From Nocardioidaceae bacterium (lineage in GTDB: Bacteria > Actinomycetota > Actinomycetes > Propionibacteriales > Nocardioidaceae), in contig JAQSWV010000014.1 in the NCBI GenBank assembly GCA_029266455.1, positions 1 to 64,000 on the forward strand: a stretch of 64,000 nt of DNA, read 5' to 3'. Shown in pieces: positions 15,981 through 23,677 of the stretch. Below the pieces are notes generated by a model. It was given only the letters and a program-made list of their open reading frames with translations, was not told the origin of the DNA and searched no databases. A program made the translations under genes and the position numbers. The first letter of the stretch is position 1. Every line of letters begins with the position of its first letter.

Positions 15981-16035
15981 GCAGGCCACCTCCTCGGTGT
16001 CTGTCGGAGCGCGCCGACGTTCAGCCGGTGAGAGG

Positions 16036-16074
16036 AGCGTACGCGCAGCTCCCGGAGACGTGCAACGCAATTAA
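16036..16074 (-). promoter_or_regulatory. Candidate WhiB7-type promoter of whiB7
   Basis: On the minus strand TTAATT (16074-16069) stands three bases before a -35 TTGCAC (16065-16060), then an 18-base spacer and a -10 TACGCT (16041-16036). An A/T-rich patch next to the -35 is the known requirement for WhiB7 with the primary sigma factor. The implied 5' leader is about 360 bases. The AT patch overlaps the uvrD2 stop codon. Confidence 0.6.
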
Positions 16075-18305
16075 CGAGAAGTTGTTCCGGGCCGGGCCAG
16101 CAGGTCCAGCAGGTCATCGCCGTAGCGGTCGAGCTTGACCCGGCCGACACCCGGGACGCGCGCCAGCCCGACGGTGTCGACCGGCATCTGCTCGGCGATC
16201 GCGGTGAGAGTGGCGTCGGTGAGCACGCAGTACGCAGGGACCTTCTGCTCGCCCGCCTGCTGGCGGCGCCACTCGCGCAGCCGAGCGAACACCGCCTCGT
16301 CATAGGTCGGCGGGCAGCCGTCACAGCGGCCGATCTTCAGCTGGGCGCCGCCGCGGAGCGGGACGCCGCAGCCGCGGCACTGCGCCGCCTGGCGGACGCG
16401 GCGACGGCCTGGGCCGTTCGTGGAGCTCCGCGGGCCCCCTCCCGATCCGTCCGGACGATCGAGCACGGCGTCGAGGAAGCGGGTGGGTCCGCGGGCGCCT
16501 CGGCCACCGGGAGAACGGGTCGCCGCCCAGGAGATCAGCAGCTCGGTCCGGGCCCGGGTGATGCCGACGTAGAACAGGCGCCGCTCCTCCTCCACCGCAG
16601 CCGGTGTGGTGGCATGCACGATCGGCATGGCTCCCTCGTGCATGCCCGCCAGCGCGACCACGTCCCACTCCAGGCCCTTGGCGGAGTGCAGCGTCGCCAC
16701 GGTGACGCCCTCGGCGACCGGTGCGTCCTGCACGTGGATGCGCCGGTCCAGCTCCGCCACCAGACTCCCCAGTCCCGCGCCCGGCTCGGTGGCGGCAAGC
16801 TCCTCGGCGGTCGCGACGAGAGCATGCAGGGACTCCCACCGGTCCCGGACCTGGCCCGTGCCGGCCGGCGGCTCGGGCGCGTGGTTCATCGTGGCCAGCA
16901 CCGCCAGGGTGTCCGCGACGAGGGCTCCCGCCATACCGTCCTCGCCGGCGCGGGCAGCCCCGCGGAGCAGGGTGACCGCCTGCCGGACCTCCGGCCGGTC
17001 GAAGAAGCGCTCGGCGCCGCGGAGTGTGTACGCGATCCCGCGAGCGGCGAACGCCTCCTCCAGGGCCTTGGTCTGCGCGTTGATGCGCACGAGCACCGCC
17101 ATGTCGCGCAAGGTGGCCCCAGCGGCTCGACGTCGGGTCAGCTCCGTGGCGAGCCACTCCGCCTCGGCGACCTCGTCGGGCTGGCCGAGCATCGTCACCG
17201 TCGGCCCGTCCGGCCGCTGCGCCTTCAGCACGACACCCTGCTGGGAGGGGACCCGGGTGGTGGCGACGGTGTTGGCCAAACCGACGATCTGAGGCGTGGA
17301 GCGGTAGTTGCGGACGAGCTCGCGCCGCACGCCACCGGGGAAGTGCCGGGAGAACTCGGCCAGGTGCGAGGTGGAGGCACCCGCGAACGTGTAGATCGTC
17401 TGCCACGGGTCACCGACCACGCACAGGTCGTCGCGGCTCCCCAGCCAACGACGCAGCAGCGCCACCTGCACGGGGCTGACGTCCTGGTACTCGTCGACGG
17501 TGAACCAGCGGTACTGGCGACGCACCTGGGCGGCCACCCGGTCGTCGTCGTCCAGCAGGGCCACCGCGGCGAGCAGCAGGTCCTCCATGTCGAAGCGCCC
17601 GCGCTCGCGCTTGACCTCCTCGTACGCCGCGAACACGTGCGCGACCGTCACCGCGTCCAGCCCGGCGACCACCCGGCCGGCCGCGGGAGCAAGCCGCGGG
17701 TAGTCGTCGGGGCGGCAGTTCGAGACCTTCGCCCACTCGATCTCGCCGGCGAGGTCACGCAGCAGTGCCTGTTCGGTGCCGACGCGGGCGCGACGTGCCG
17801 CCTCACCGAGGAACGGCAGCTTCGACACCGAGAGCTCGGGCAGCTCGCCGCCGTACACCTTCGGCCAGAAGTATCGGGCCTGCCGGAGCGCCGCGGAGTG
17901 GAAGGTGCGCGCCTGGACCCCCGGTGCGCCCAACGCGGCCAGCCGGGTGCGCATCTCACCGGCGGCCCGGCTCGTGAACGTCACCGCGAGCACCTGCTCA
18001 GAGGCGTAGGTGCCCGTGGCCACTCCGTAGGCGATCCGATGGGTGATCGCGCGGGTCTTGCCCGTGCCGGCCCCGGCCACGACGCACAGCGGACCGGTGA
18101 GTGTGGTCGCCACCTCGCGTTGCTCTGGGTCGAGGTCGGCCAACAGCGCGTCTGGCGAGAGCCGCGGGCTGCCGCCGGAGGTCGGCGAAGTGGGCTCCGT
18201 CGCGCTCAGGGGCCGTTCCTCTCGTACGGGGCGGACGGTGACGGGTGTGACCCGCACCGGTGGCCGGCTGCACACGGAATAGTGAGCCGGAGCCGACGTT
18301 GACAA
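16071..18305 (-). CDS. uvrD2: ATP-dependent DNA helicase UvrD2
   Basis: Superfamily 1A helicase with a Walker A (VVAGAGTGKTRAI), the SF1 motifs FTSRAAGEM, FTVDEYQDVS, GDPWQTIYTFAGA, LVRNYRSTP and VATLHSAKGLEWD, a four-cysteine metal knot (CRGCG then CDGCP) and a C-terminal HRDC domain (about 665-740). This layout identifies UvrD2, a 3'-5' DNA translocase used in DNA repair. The coordinates give the open frame to TTG 18305. The true start is probably inside it, because a promoter-like pair at 18276-18305 covers the first codons. The best ribosome-site-supported candidate is CTG 18209, with AGAGGA 7 bases upstream. Its 3' end overlaps the whiB7 promoter. Confidence 0.93.
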   Translation of the reverse strand: MSTSAPAHYSVCSRPPVRVTPVTVRPVREERPLSATEPTSPTSGGSPRLSPDALLADLDPEQREVATTLTGPLCVVAGAGTGKTRAITHRIAYGVATGTYASEQVLAVTFTSRAAGEMRTRLAALGAPGVQARTFHSAALRQARYFWPKVYGGELPELSVSKLPFLGEAARRARVGTEQALLRDLAGEIEWAKVSNCRPDDYPRLAPAAGRVVAGLDAVTVAHVFAAYEEVKRERGRFDMEDLLLAAVALLDDDDRVAAQVRRQYRWFTVDEYQDVSPVQVALLRRWLGSRDDLCVVGDPWQTIYTFAGASTSHLAEFSRHFPGGVRRELVRNYRSTPQIVGLANTVATTRVPSQQGVVLKAQRPDGPTVTMLGQPDEVAEAEWLATELTRRRAAGATLRDMAVLVRINAQTKALEEAFAARGIAYTLRGAERFFDRPEVRQAVTLLRGAARAGEDGMAGALVADTLAVLATMNHAPEPPAGTGQVRDRWESLHALVATAEELAATEPGAGLGSLVAELDRRIHVQDAPVAEGVTVATLHSAKGLEWDVVALAGMHEGAMPIVHATTPAAVEEERRLFYVGITRARTELLISWAATRSPGGRGARGPTRFLDAVLDRPDGSGGGPRSSTNGPGRRRVRQAAQCRGCGVPLRGGAQLKIGRCDGCPPTYDEAVFARLREWRRQQAGEQKVPAYCVLTDATLTAIAEQMPVDTVGLARVPGVGRVKLDRYGDDLLDLLARPGTTSR
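18276..18305 (-). promoter_or_regulatory. Candidate uvrD2 promoter sharing its -35 with mrx1
   Basis: On the minus strand TTGTCA (18305-18300), an 18-base spacer and TATTCC (18281-18276) resemble a vegetative promoter. The same bases on the plus strand contain TTGACA (18299-18304) facing mrx1, so the two divergent genes could share overlapping -35 boxes. No convincing plus-strand -10 is seen at 16-18 bp. Confidence 0.4.
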
Positions 18306-18340
18306 TGTAAGCCCACTGTAGATGCTGGAGAGGACACTGG

Positions 18341-18583
18341 ATGCCTGCGCTCTTGACCTTGTACTCCACCCCGTGGTGCGGGTACTGCCACCGACTCAAG
18401 GCGCAGCTGCAGCGTGAGGGCATCTCGTTCGAGATCGTCGACATCGAGCAGCAGCCGGAGGCAGCGGAGGTCGTCCAGCGCGTCAACGGCGGCAATCAGA
18501 CCGTGCCCACCCTGGTGTTCCAGGACGGCAGCGCCCTGACCAACCCCTCGCTGGTGCAGGTCAAGGCCAAGCTCGCCGCCTGA
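18341..18583 (+). CDS. mrx1: Mycoredoxin (glutaredoxin-fold, mycothiol-dependent)
   Basis: An 80-residue protein with a CGYC active site (STPWCGYCHRLKAQL), the cis-proline motif QTVPTLVF and the C-terminal SALTNPS. Mycoredoxins reduce mycothiol-mixed disulfides on proteins in actinobacteria, with electrons from mycothiol and its reductase. Length and motifs are typical. It is divergent from uvrD2 over 35 bp, the same pairing as in mycobacteria. Confidence 0.92.
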   Translation: MPALLTLYSTPWCGYCHRLKAQLQREGISFEIVDIEQQPEAAEVVQRVNGGNQTVPTLVFQDGSALTNPSLVQVKAKLAA

Positions 18584-18623
18584 GCCCGGCTGCGCGTCAG
18601 AGCCCAGGGCAGGCAGTCGACCG

Positions 18624-19571
18624 TCACCAGGAGCCGCTCAGCCCCGCGCCGTGCCAGGTGTCGATCAGCCAGCGGGAGATCGACACACCCCCCGGGATGA
18701 CCACGTCGCCCGATCGGGTCAGCTCGGACAGCTCGGCGCGGGTGAACCACCGCGCGTCGTCGACCTCGTCACCGTCGACCGTGATCTCGGTCGCGGTGGC
18801 CCGAGCGGCGAAGCCCAGCATCAGGCTCGCCGGGAACGGCCACGGCTGGCTGCCGGCGTACGTGACCTGGTCCACCGGCACCGCCGTCTCCTCGGCGACC
18901 TCGCGGCGAACGGCGTCCTCCAACGACTCCCCCGGCTCGACGAAGCCCGCCAGGGTCGAGAAGCGCCGCTGCGGCCACGCCGGCGAGTGGCCGAGCAGGG
19001 CGCGGTCGTCGTCGTCGGTGACGAGCATGATCACCGCGGGGTCGGTGCGGGGGAAGTGCTGGGCCCGGCAGACCCGGCAGCGGCGCGAGTGCCCGGCCTG
19101 GGCGACCTCGGTGGGGGCGCCGCAGCGGGCGCAGCAGGGGTGGGTGCGGTGCCAGTTCTCCAGCCCCAGGGCGTGCATGACCAGTCCTCCGTCGACCCCG
19201 TCCAGTGCCGGGGTCAGCGCGCGTGCGTGCTCGGGTTCGAGCTCCTCGGGCACCTCGGGAAGCCCGATCGCCGCCACGGGTCCGTCAGCGGTCTCGCCCA
19301 GAAGCAGCCTGGTCGCCCCGGGCTCGAGGACCACCAGCCCCGCAGCCTCGGCGGGGGTCAGCCGCCGCAGGCGGCCGGCGTCGGTCGCCACCCGTCCGTG
19401 GCCCACCACGAGCACCCGGGACCGCCGGTCGGCGGCGACACGAGCCCACCAGTCGTCGGCCTTGCGCCACTCGCCGTGACGATCGTGTCCCGTCACCGCC
19501 AACGGTGGGGCGGGAGCGGGCTCGGAGGTGGGCTCCGGGGCGGGGGCGGGGGTGGGATCCGCGCTGGGCAC
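18624..19571 (-). CDS. nudC: NAD(+) diphosphatase NudC
   Basis: A 315-residue protein. The N-terminal 25 residues are Pro/Ala-rich. A zinc ribbon (CCARCGAPT and RRCRVCRAQ) precedes the Nudix domain, whose box GFVEPGESLEDAVRREVAEETAV is intact. The NudC-specific tail motif SQPWPFPASLMLGF follows it. NudC hydrolyses NAD(H) to NMN and AMP and in some bacteria removes NAD caps from RNA. It is cytosolic. It converges with mrx1 over 40 bp and diverges from deoD over 38 bp. Confidence 0.94.
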   Translation of the reverse strand: MPSADPTPAPAPEPTSEPAPAPPLAVTGHDRHGEWRKADDWWARVAADRRSRVLVVGHGRVATDAGRLRRLTPAEAAGLVVLEPGATRLLLGETADGPVAAIGLPEVPEELEPEHARALTPALDGVDGGLVMHALGLENWHRTHPCCARCGAPTEVAQAGHSRRCRVCRAQHFPRTDPAVIMLVTDDDDRALLGHSPAWPQRRFSTLAGFVEPGESLEDAVRREVAEETAVPVDQVTYAGSQPWPFPASLMLGFAARATATEITVDGDEVDDARWFTRAELSELTRSGDVVIPGGVSISRWLIDTWHGAGLSGSW

Positions 19572-19609
19572 GTGCAGACCCTACGGGGGCGCCGAATAGC
19601 CTGCGGCCC

Positions 19610-20326
19610 ATGAGCATCCACATCTCTGCCGCGCCCGGCCAGATCGCTGCCCGCACCCTGATGCCGGGCGACCCGCTCCGGGCCCGATGGATCGCCGAGA
19701 AGTTCCTCGACGACGCGACGTGCTACTCCGAGGTGCGCAACATGCTCGGCTACACCGGCACGTTCCGCGGTGAGCCGGTCAGCGTGCAGGGGTCCGGCAT
19801 GGGTCAGCCGTCGGCGGCGATCTACGCCAACGAGCTGTTCCGGGACTACGACGTGCAGCAGCTCGTGCGCGTGGGCTCCTGCGGCGGGCTGAGCCTCGAC
19901 CTGAACCTGCGCGACGTCGTGCTGGCGATCAGCGCCGCCACCGACGCGTCGATGAACAGGCACCGCTTCCACGGCTTCGACTACGCGGCGACCGCGTCCT
20001 TCGACCTGCTGCGGGCGGCGTACGACGCCACCGTCGCCAAGGGCGACAACCCGGTGGTGGGGCAGGTGTTCACGAGCGACTCCTTCTACCACCCGCGTCC
20101 CGAGCTGACCGACATCCTCATCGAGCACGGCGTGATCGCGGTGGAGATGGAGGCGAGCGCGCTGTACACCCTGGCGGCGGGGTACCGGCGACAGGCCCTC
20201 GCGGTGTGCACCGTCTCGGACCACGTCAAGACCGGTGAGCAGACGTCGTCGCAGGAGCGTGAGCAGACGTTCGGCGACATGGTCGAGATCGCCCTGGAAG
20301 CGATGCTGGCCACACCGTTGCCCTGA
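19610..20326 (+). CDS. deoD: Purine-nucleoside phosphorylase (DeoD type)
   Basis: A 238-residue protein, the usual length for the hexameric bacterial type. Visible motifs are MSIHISAAPGQIAARTLMPGDP (phosphate site), GMGQPSAAIY, RVGSCGG, VFTSDSFYHP, VEMEASALYTLAA (ribose-binding Met-Glu) and VSDHVKTGEQ, which carries the catalytic Asp. It cleaves purine (deoxy)nucleosides to base and sugar-1-phosphate for salvage. I chose ATG 19610 because homology begins there, although the frame is open farther upstream. Confidence 0.95.
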   Translation: MSIHISAAPGQIAARTLMPGDPLRARWIAEKFLDDATCYSEVRNMLGYTGTFRGEPVSVQGSGMGQPSAAIYANELFRDYDVQQLVRVGSCGGLSLDLNLRDVVLAISAATDASMNRHRFHGFDYAATASFDLLRAAYDATVAKGDNPVVGQVFTSDSFYHPRPELTDILIEHGVIAVEMEASALYTLAAGYRRQALAVCTVSDHVKTGEQTSSQEREQTFGDMVEIALEAMLATPLP

Positions 20327-20368
20327 TGGCCTGCCCCTGACCCGCCCGCCGGCTGCCCGGCCCGCGGC

Positions 20369-23300
20369 TCAACCGGCGAGCAGCACTGCCTCCAGCCCGG
20401 CCCGCCCCGGGAGGTCCGGCGGCTCGACCACGCGACCCGTGCGCACGTGGCAGAAGACCGCGCTCACCTGGTCGAGCGGTATCCCGGCGAGCTCGGACCA
20501 CGCAAGGCGGTACACCGCCAGCTGCAACGGGTCGGGCGCCTCACCGCGGCCGGTCTTCCAGTCGACGACCTGGTAGGAGCCGTCCGGCTGCCGGTAGACG
20601 GCGTCGATTCGGCCGGCGACCACCTGACCGGCGAGCACCAGCTGGAACGGCGCCTCGACCGCGTGCGGCACCCGCTCGCCGTACGGACCGCGACGGAACC
20701 GCTCGATGAGGTCGGCGAGCTCGGCGTCGTCATCGATGTCGGACTCGCCACGCCCCGGGATCTCGTTCGGGTCGAGCAGTGCCGGCTGCCCGGCCTGGCG
20801 CTCGACCCAGGCATGGAAGCGGACACCGAAGCGTGCCGCGGCCGACGGGCGCCGTGGCATGGGCCGGACGAGATCGCGCGCGACCGAACCGGGGTCGTCG
20901 CGCAGCCGCGCCAGCAGCGTCGCCGAGACGGTGGCGGGCAGCCGTACCGGCACCTCGTCGGCGCGGGGGGCACGCGCCTCCGCCAGCAGGGCGTCGAGCT
21001 CGCGGTCGAGCTCGCCGAGGCGGGCGAGCCGCTCGCGGTCGGCGGGGCCGACCCGGGAGATGCCCACGCCGTCGTGGCCCCGGCCCACGCCCGGTGATCC
21101 GTCGCCGGACATGGCCTCGGTCACGACCTCGGCCACCCGGCGCCGCCGCCCGAGCAGATCGGCGTCGAGCGCACCGGGGAACCCGACCGGTGCCCTGCCC
21201 ACGACCATGGGGTTGGCCTCGTCGCCGGCGGGTTCCTCGGCGGACCAGGGGTCGTCATCGCTGATCGCGCCGACGCTCTGCAGGTGCTGTCGGGTCTCGT
21301 CGAGGAAGAGCGAGGGCCCGCGCGGTCGCTCCTGCGTGCGTCCCCACCAGTGACCGCTCAGCACGACCTCCGACCTCGCACGGGTGACCGCCACGTAGAC
21401 GAGCCGCCGCTCCTCGAGCAGGTCGACCTGCTGGCAGTCCCGCTTGAAGGCGTCGATCCCGGCCGTGGTCCAGGTGTCGAGGGCCGGCAGCGCGGGAGCG
21501 TCGCCGCGCAGTGGCCACGGCACCTCGGAGGCCACCCACTGCCAGCGCGCCCGTGGCTGCGAGGACGGGAACGACCGCGCCGAGCAGAAGGGCACCAGCA
21601 CCGACCGCCACTCCAGCCCCTTGGCCGAGTGCACCGTCAGCAGCGTCACCGCGTTGGTGAGCGCGGGCTCGGCGACGGACATGCCCTTGGCGAACTGCAG
21701 CTCGGCGTCGAGATAGGCCAGCAGACCGGGCAGGGATGCCCCGACCTCGGCGCCGGCGAACTCGGCGACGGCGTCCACGAACAGTGCCAGGTTGTCGCGT
21801 GCCTGCTCGGAGTCGGGTCCGGGAGTAGCGGCCAGCTCCACCTCGAGCCCGAGCGCGTCCACGGTGCGGCGCACCAGCTCGACGAGCGGCTCGCCGGCAT
21901 GGCGGCGCAGCGAATCGAGCTCGGCGGCCAGCAGGCCGAAGCGCCTCCGCGCATCGGCGGAGTACGGCTTGTCACCCGGGTCGGACAGTGCGTCCGCCAG
22001 CGCCACCACGTCGGTGGGGTCACTGCCGCGCACAGCGAGGTCGAGGCGGTCCCGCAACCCGCTGGGGCCACCGCGGTCGGCGTCGACGAGGTCGTGCGCC
22101 CGCTCACCCAGCAGGGCCAGGTCACGGACCCCGATCCGCCAGCGCGGGCCGGTGAGCAGCCGCAGCAGATCGGCGTTGGCGGTGAGCTCGTGCACGACCC
22201 GGAGGGTCGCGAGCACGTCGGCGACCTCCGGCTGCGAGAGCAGGCCGGACAGCCCCACCACCTCGACCGGCACGTGGCGGCGGCGCAGCGCCCTGGCGAG
22301 CTCGGCCACCTCGTTGCGGTCTCGCACGAGCACCGCGATGTCCGACCAGGCGGAGTCGGGGCCTCCCGCCCGAGAGTCCGCCTCGGTGTGCCGGGCATGC
22401 AGGCGTCGTACCTCGTCGGCCACCCACTCCACCTCATCGGCCACGGTGGCGTGCAGCGTGGCACGGACCGCGCCGGGAGCCGCGGCGGGCGGCGCTGTCA
22501 GCGGCTCGGCCGCGGGATGCGCGTCGTACAGCGGGCCGGCGAGCGTGTTGGCCAGCGCCAGCACCTCCGGCGTGGACCGGCGGTTCACGAGCAGCTGGTG
22601 GCGCCGTGCCTCCCGGCCGTCGGCGCGGGGGAAGTGAGCACCGAACGCGTCGATGTTGTCGGCCGAGGCTCCGCGCCACCCGTAGATCGCCTGACAGGGA
22701 TCGCCGACCGCGGTCACCGGGTGGCCGGCGCCGCCGGGGCCGCTGAACAGCCCCTGCAGCATCCGCCGCTGGGACACCGACGTGTCCTGGTACTCGTCGA
22801 GCAACACGACCCTGAACCGCTCGCGCTCCGCCTGGCCCACCTCGGGGCACTCGATCGCCAGCCGGGCACCTCGCGCCATCTGATCGGCGAACTCGGCGAT
22901 GCCCAGGTCGGCCTTGGCCTCCCGGTAGGCCGCCACCAGTCCCAGCAGGTCGTCGCGGGAGCGGGTGGTGTCGACGACCCTGACCACGTCCTTGAGCTGC
23001 TTCTCGCCGGCGAGCTGCGCCCGCAGCACCCGGGCATGGGCCCGGACCTGCTCCGGGCGCACGAGGTGGTCCTGCAGCTGGGCGTCGAGGTCCAGCAGGT
23101 ACTGCACGACCGTGGGCAGGTGACCCGACAGCGACGTCTGCAGGCCGGCGGCCGCGCCGACGACCCGGGCGGCGAGCTGGTACCGGGTCGCGTCGGAGAC
23201 GACCCGCAGGTCGGGCTCGAAGCCCAGTCGCAGCCCGTGCTCGGTGATGAGGCCCCCCGCATAGGCGTGGTAGGTGGACACGGTGGGCTCACCGCTGTCC

Positions 23301-23677
23301 TCACTCTGGCCGCTCTGCACGCTCCGCGAGTCTGCGATCACCAGGCGGGTGCCGGCCGCCTGATCGACCGGCCGGGGGGCAGGGAGCAGCTGGTGCAACG
23401 CGCCTCGTACGCGGGTGGCCAGCTCGGCAGCGGCCTTGCGGCTGAACGTCAGCCCGAGCACCTGGTCCGGTCGCACCAGGCCCCGACCGACGAGCCAGAC
23501 CACCCGTGCGCACATCACGGTGGTCTTGCCGGACCCTGCCCCGGCGACGATCAGCCCGGGCTCGAGCGGAGCCGTGATCGCGGCCATCTGGTCGGGGCTG
23601 AATGCGGTCTGCAGCACGGCGCAGAGGTGCTTCTCGTCGCGCAGCAGCGCCGGTGCGGAGATCTCGAGGACGGTCAT
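20369..23677 (-). CDS. adnB: AdnB-like helicase-nuclease subunit
   Basis: A 1102-residue protein read from ATG 23677. It has an N-terminal UvrD-type motor (Walker A VAGAGSGKTTVM, LLDEYQDTS, DPCQAIYGWRGA, LVNRRSTPEV, LTVHSAKGLEWRS) and a C-terminal RecB-like nuclease (GRIDAVYR, then YQVVDWKTGRG and LQLAVYRLAW). In mycobacteria AdnA-AdnB is a heterodimer that resects double-strand breaks. The length is close to mycobacterial AdnB and the order is the same. Its ATG overlaps the AdnA stop (ATGA), so the two subunits are translationally coupled. Confidence 0.92.
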   Translation of the reverse strand: MTVLEISAPALLRDEKHLCAVLQTAFSPDQMAAITAPLEPGLIVAGAGSGKTTVMCARVVWLVGRGLVRPDQVLGLTFSRKAAAELATRVRGALHQLLPAPRPVDQAAGTRLVIADSRSVQSGQSEDSGEPTVSTYHAYAGGLITEHGLRLGFEPDLRVVSDATRYQLAARVVGAAAGLQTSLSGHLPTVVQYLLDLDAQLQDHLVRPEQVRAHARVLRAQLAGEKQLKDVVRVVDTTRSRDDLLGLVAAYREAKADLGIAEFADQMARGARLAIECPEVGQAERERFRVVLLDEYQDTSVSQRRMLQGLFSGPGGAGHPVTAVGDPCQAIYGWRGASADNIDAFGAHFPRADGREARRHQLLVNRRSTPEVLALANTLAGPLYDAHPAAEPLTAPPAAAPGAVRATLHATVADEVEWVADEVRRLHARHTEADSRAGGPDSAWSDIAVLVRDRNEVAELARALRRRHVPVEVVGLSGLLSQPEVADVLATLRVVHELTANADLLRLLTGPRWRIGVRDLALLGERAHDLVDADRGGPSGLRDRLDLAVRGSDPTDVVALADALSDPGDKPYSADARRRFGLLAAELDSLRRHAGEPLVELVRRTVDALGLEVELAATPGPDSEQARDNLALFVDAVAEFAGAEVGASLPGLLAYLDAELQFAKGMSVAEPALTNAVTLLTVHSAKGLEWRSVLVPFCSARSFPSSQPRARWQWVASEVPWPLRGDAPALPALDTWTTAGIDAFKRDCQQVDLLEERRLVYVAVTRARSEVVLSGHWWGRTQERPRGPSLFLDETRQHLQSVGAISDDDPWSAEEPAGDEANPMVVGRAPVGFPGALDADLLGRRRRVAEVVTEAMSGDGSPGVGRGHDGVGISRVGPADRERLARLGELDRELDALLAEARAPRADEVPVRLPATVSATLLARLRDDPGSVARDLVRPMPRRPSAAARFGVRFHAWVERQAGQPALLDPNEIPGRGESDIDDDAELADLIERFRRGPYGERVPHAVEAPFQLVLAGQVVAGRIDAVYRQPDGSYQVVDWKTGRGEAPDPLQLAVYRLAWSELAGIPLDQVSAVFCHVRTGRVVEPPDLPGRAGLEAVLLAG

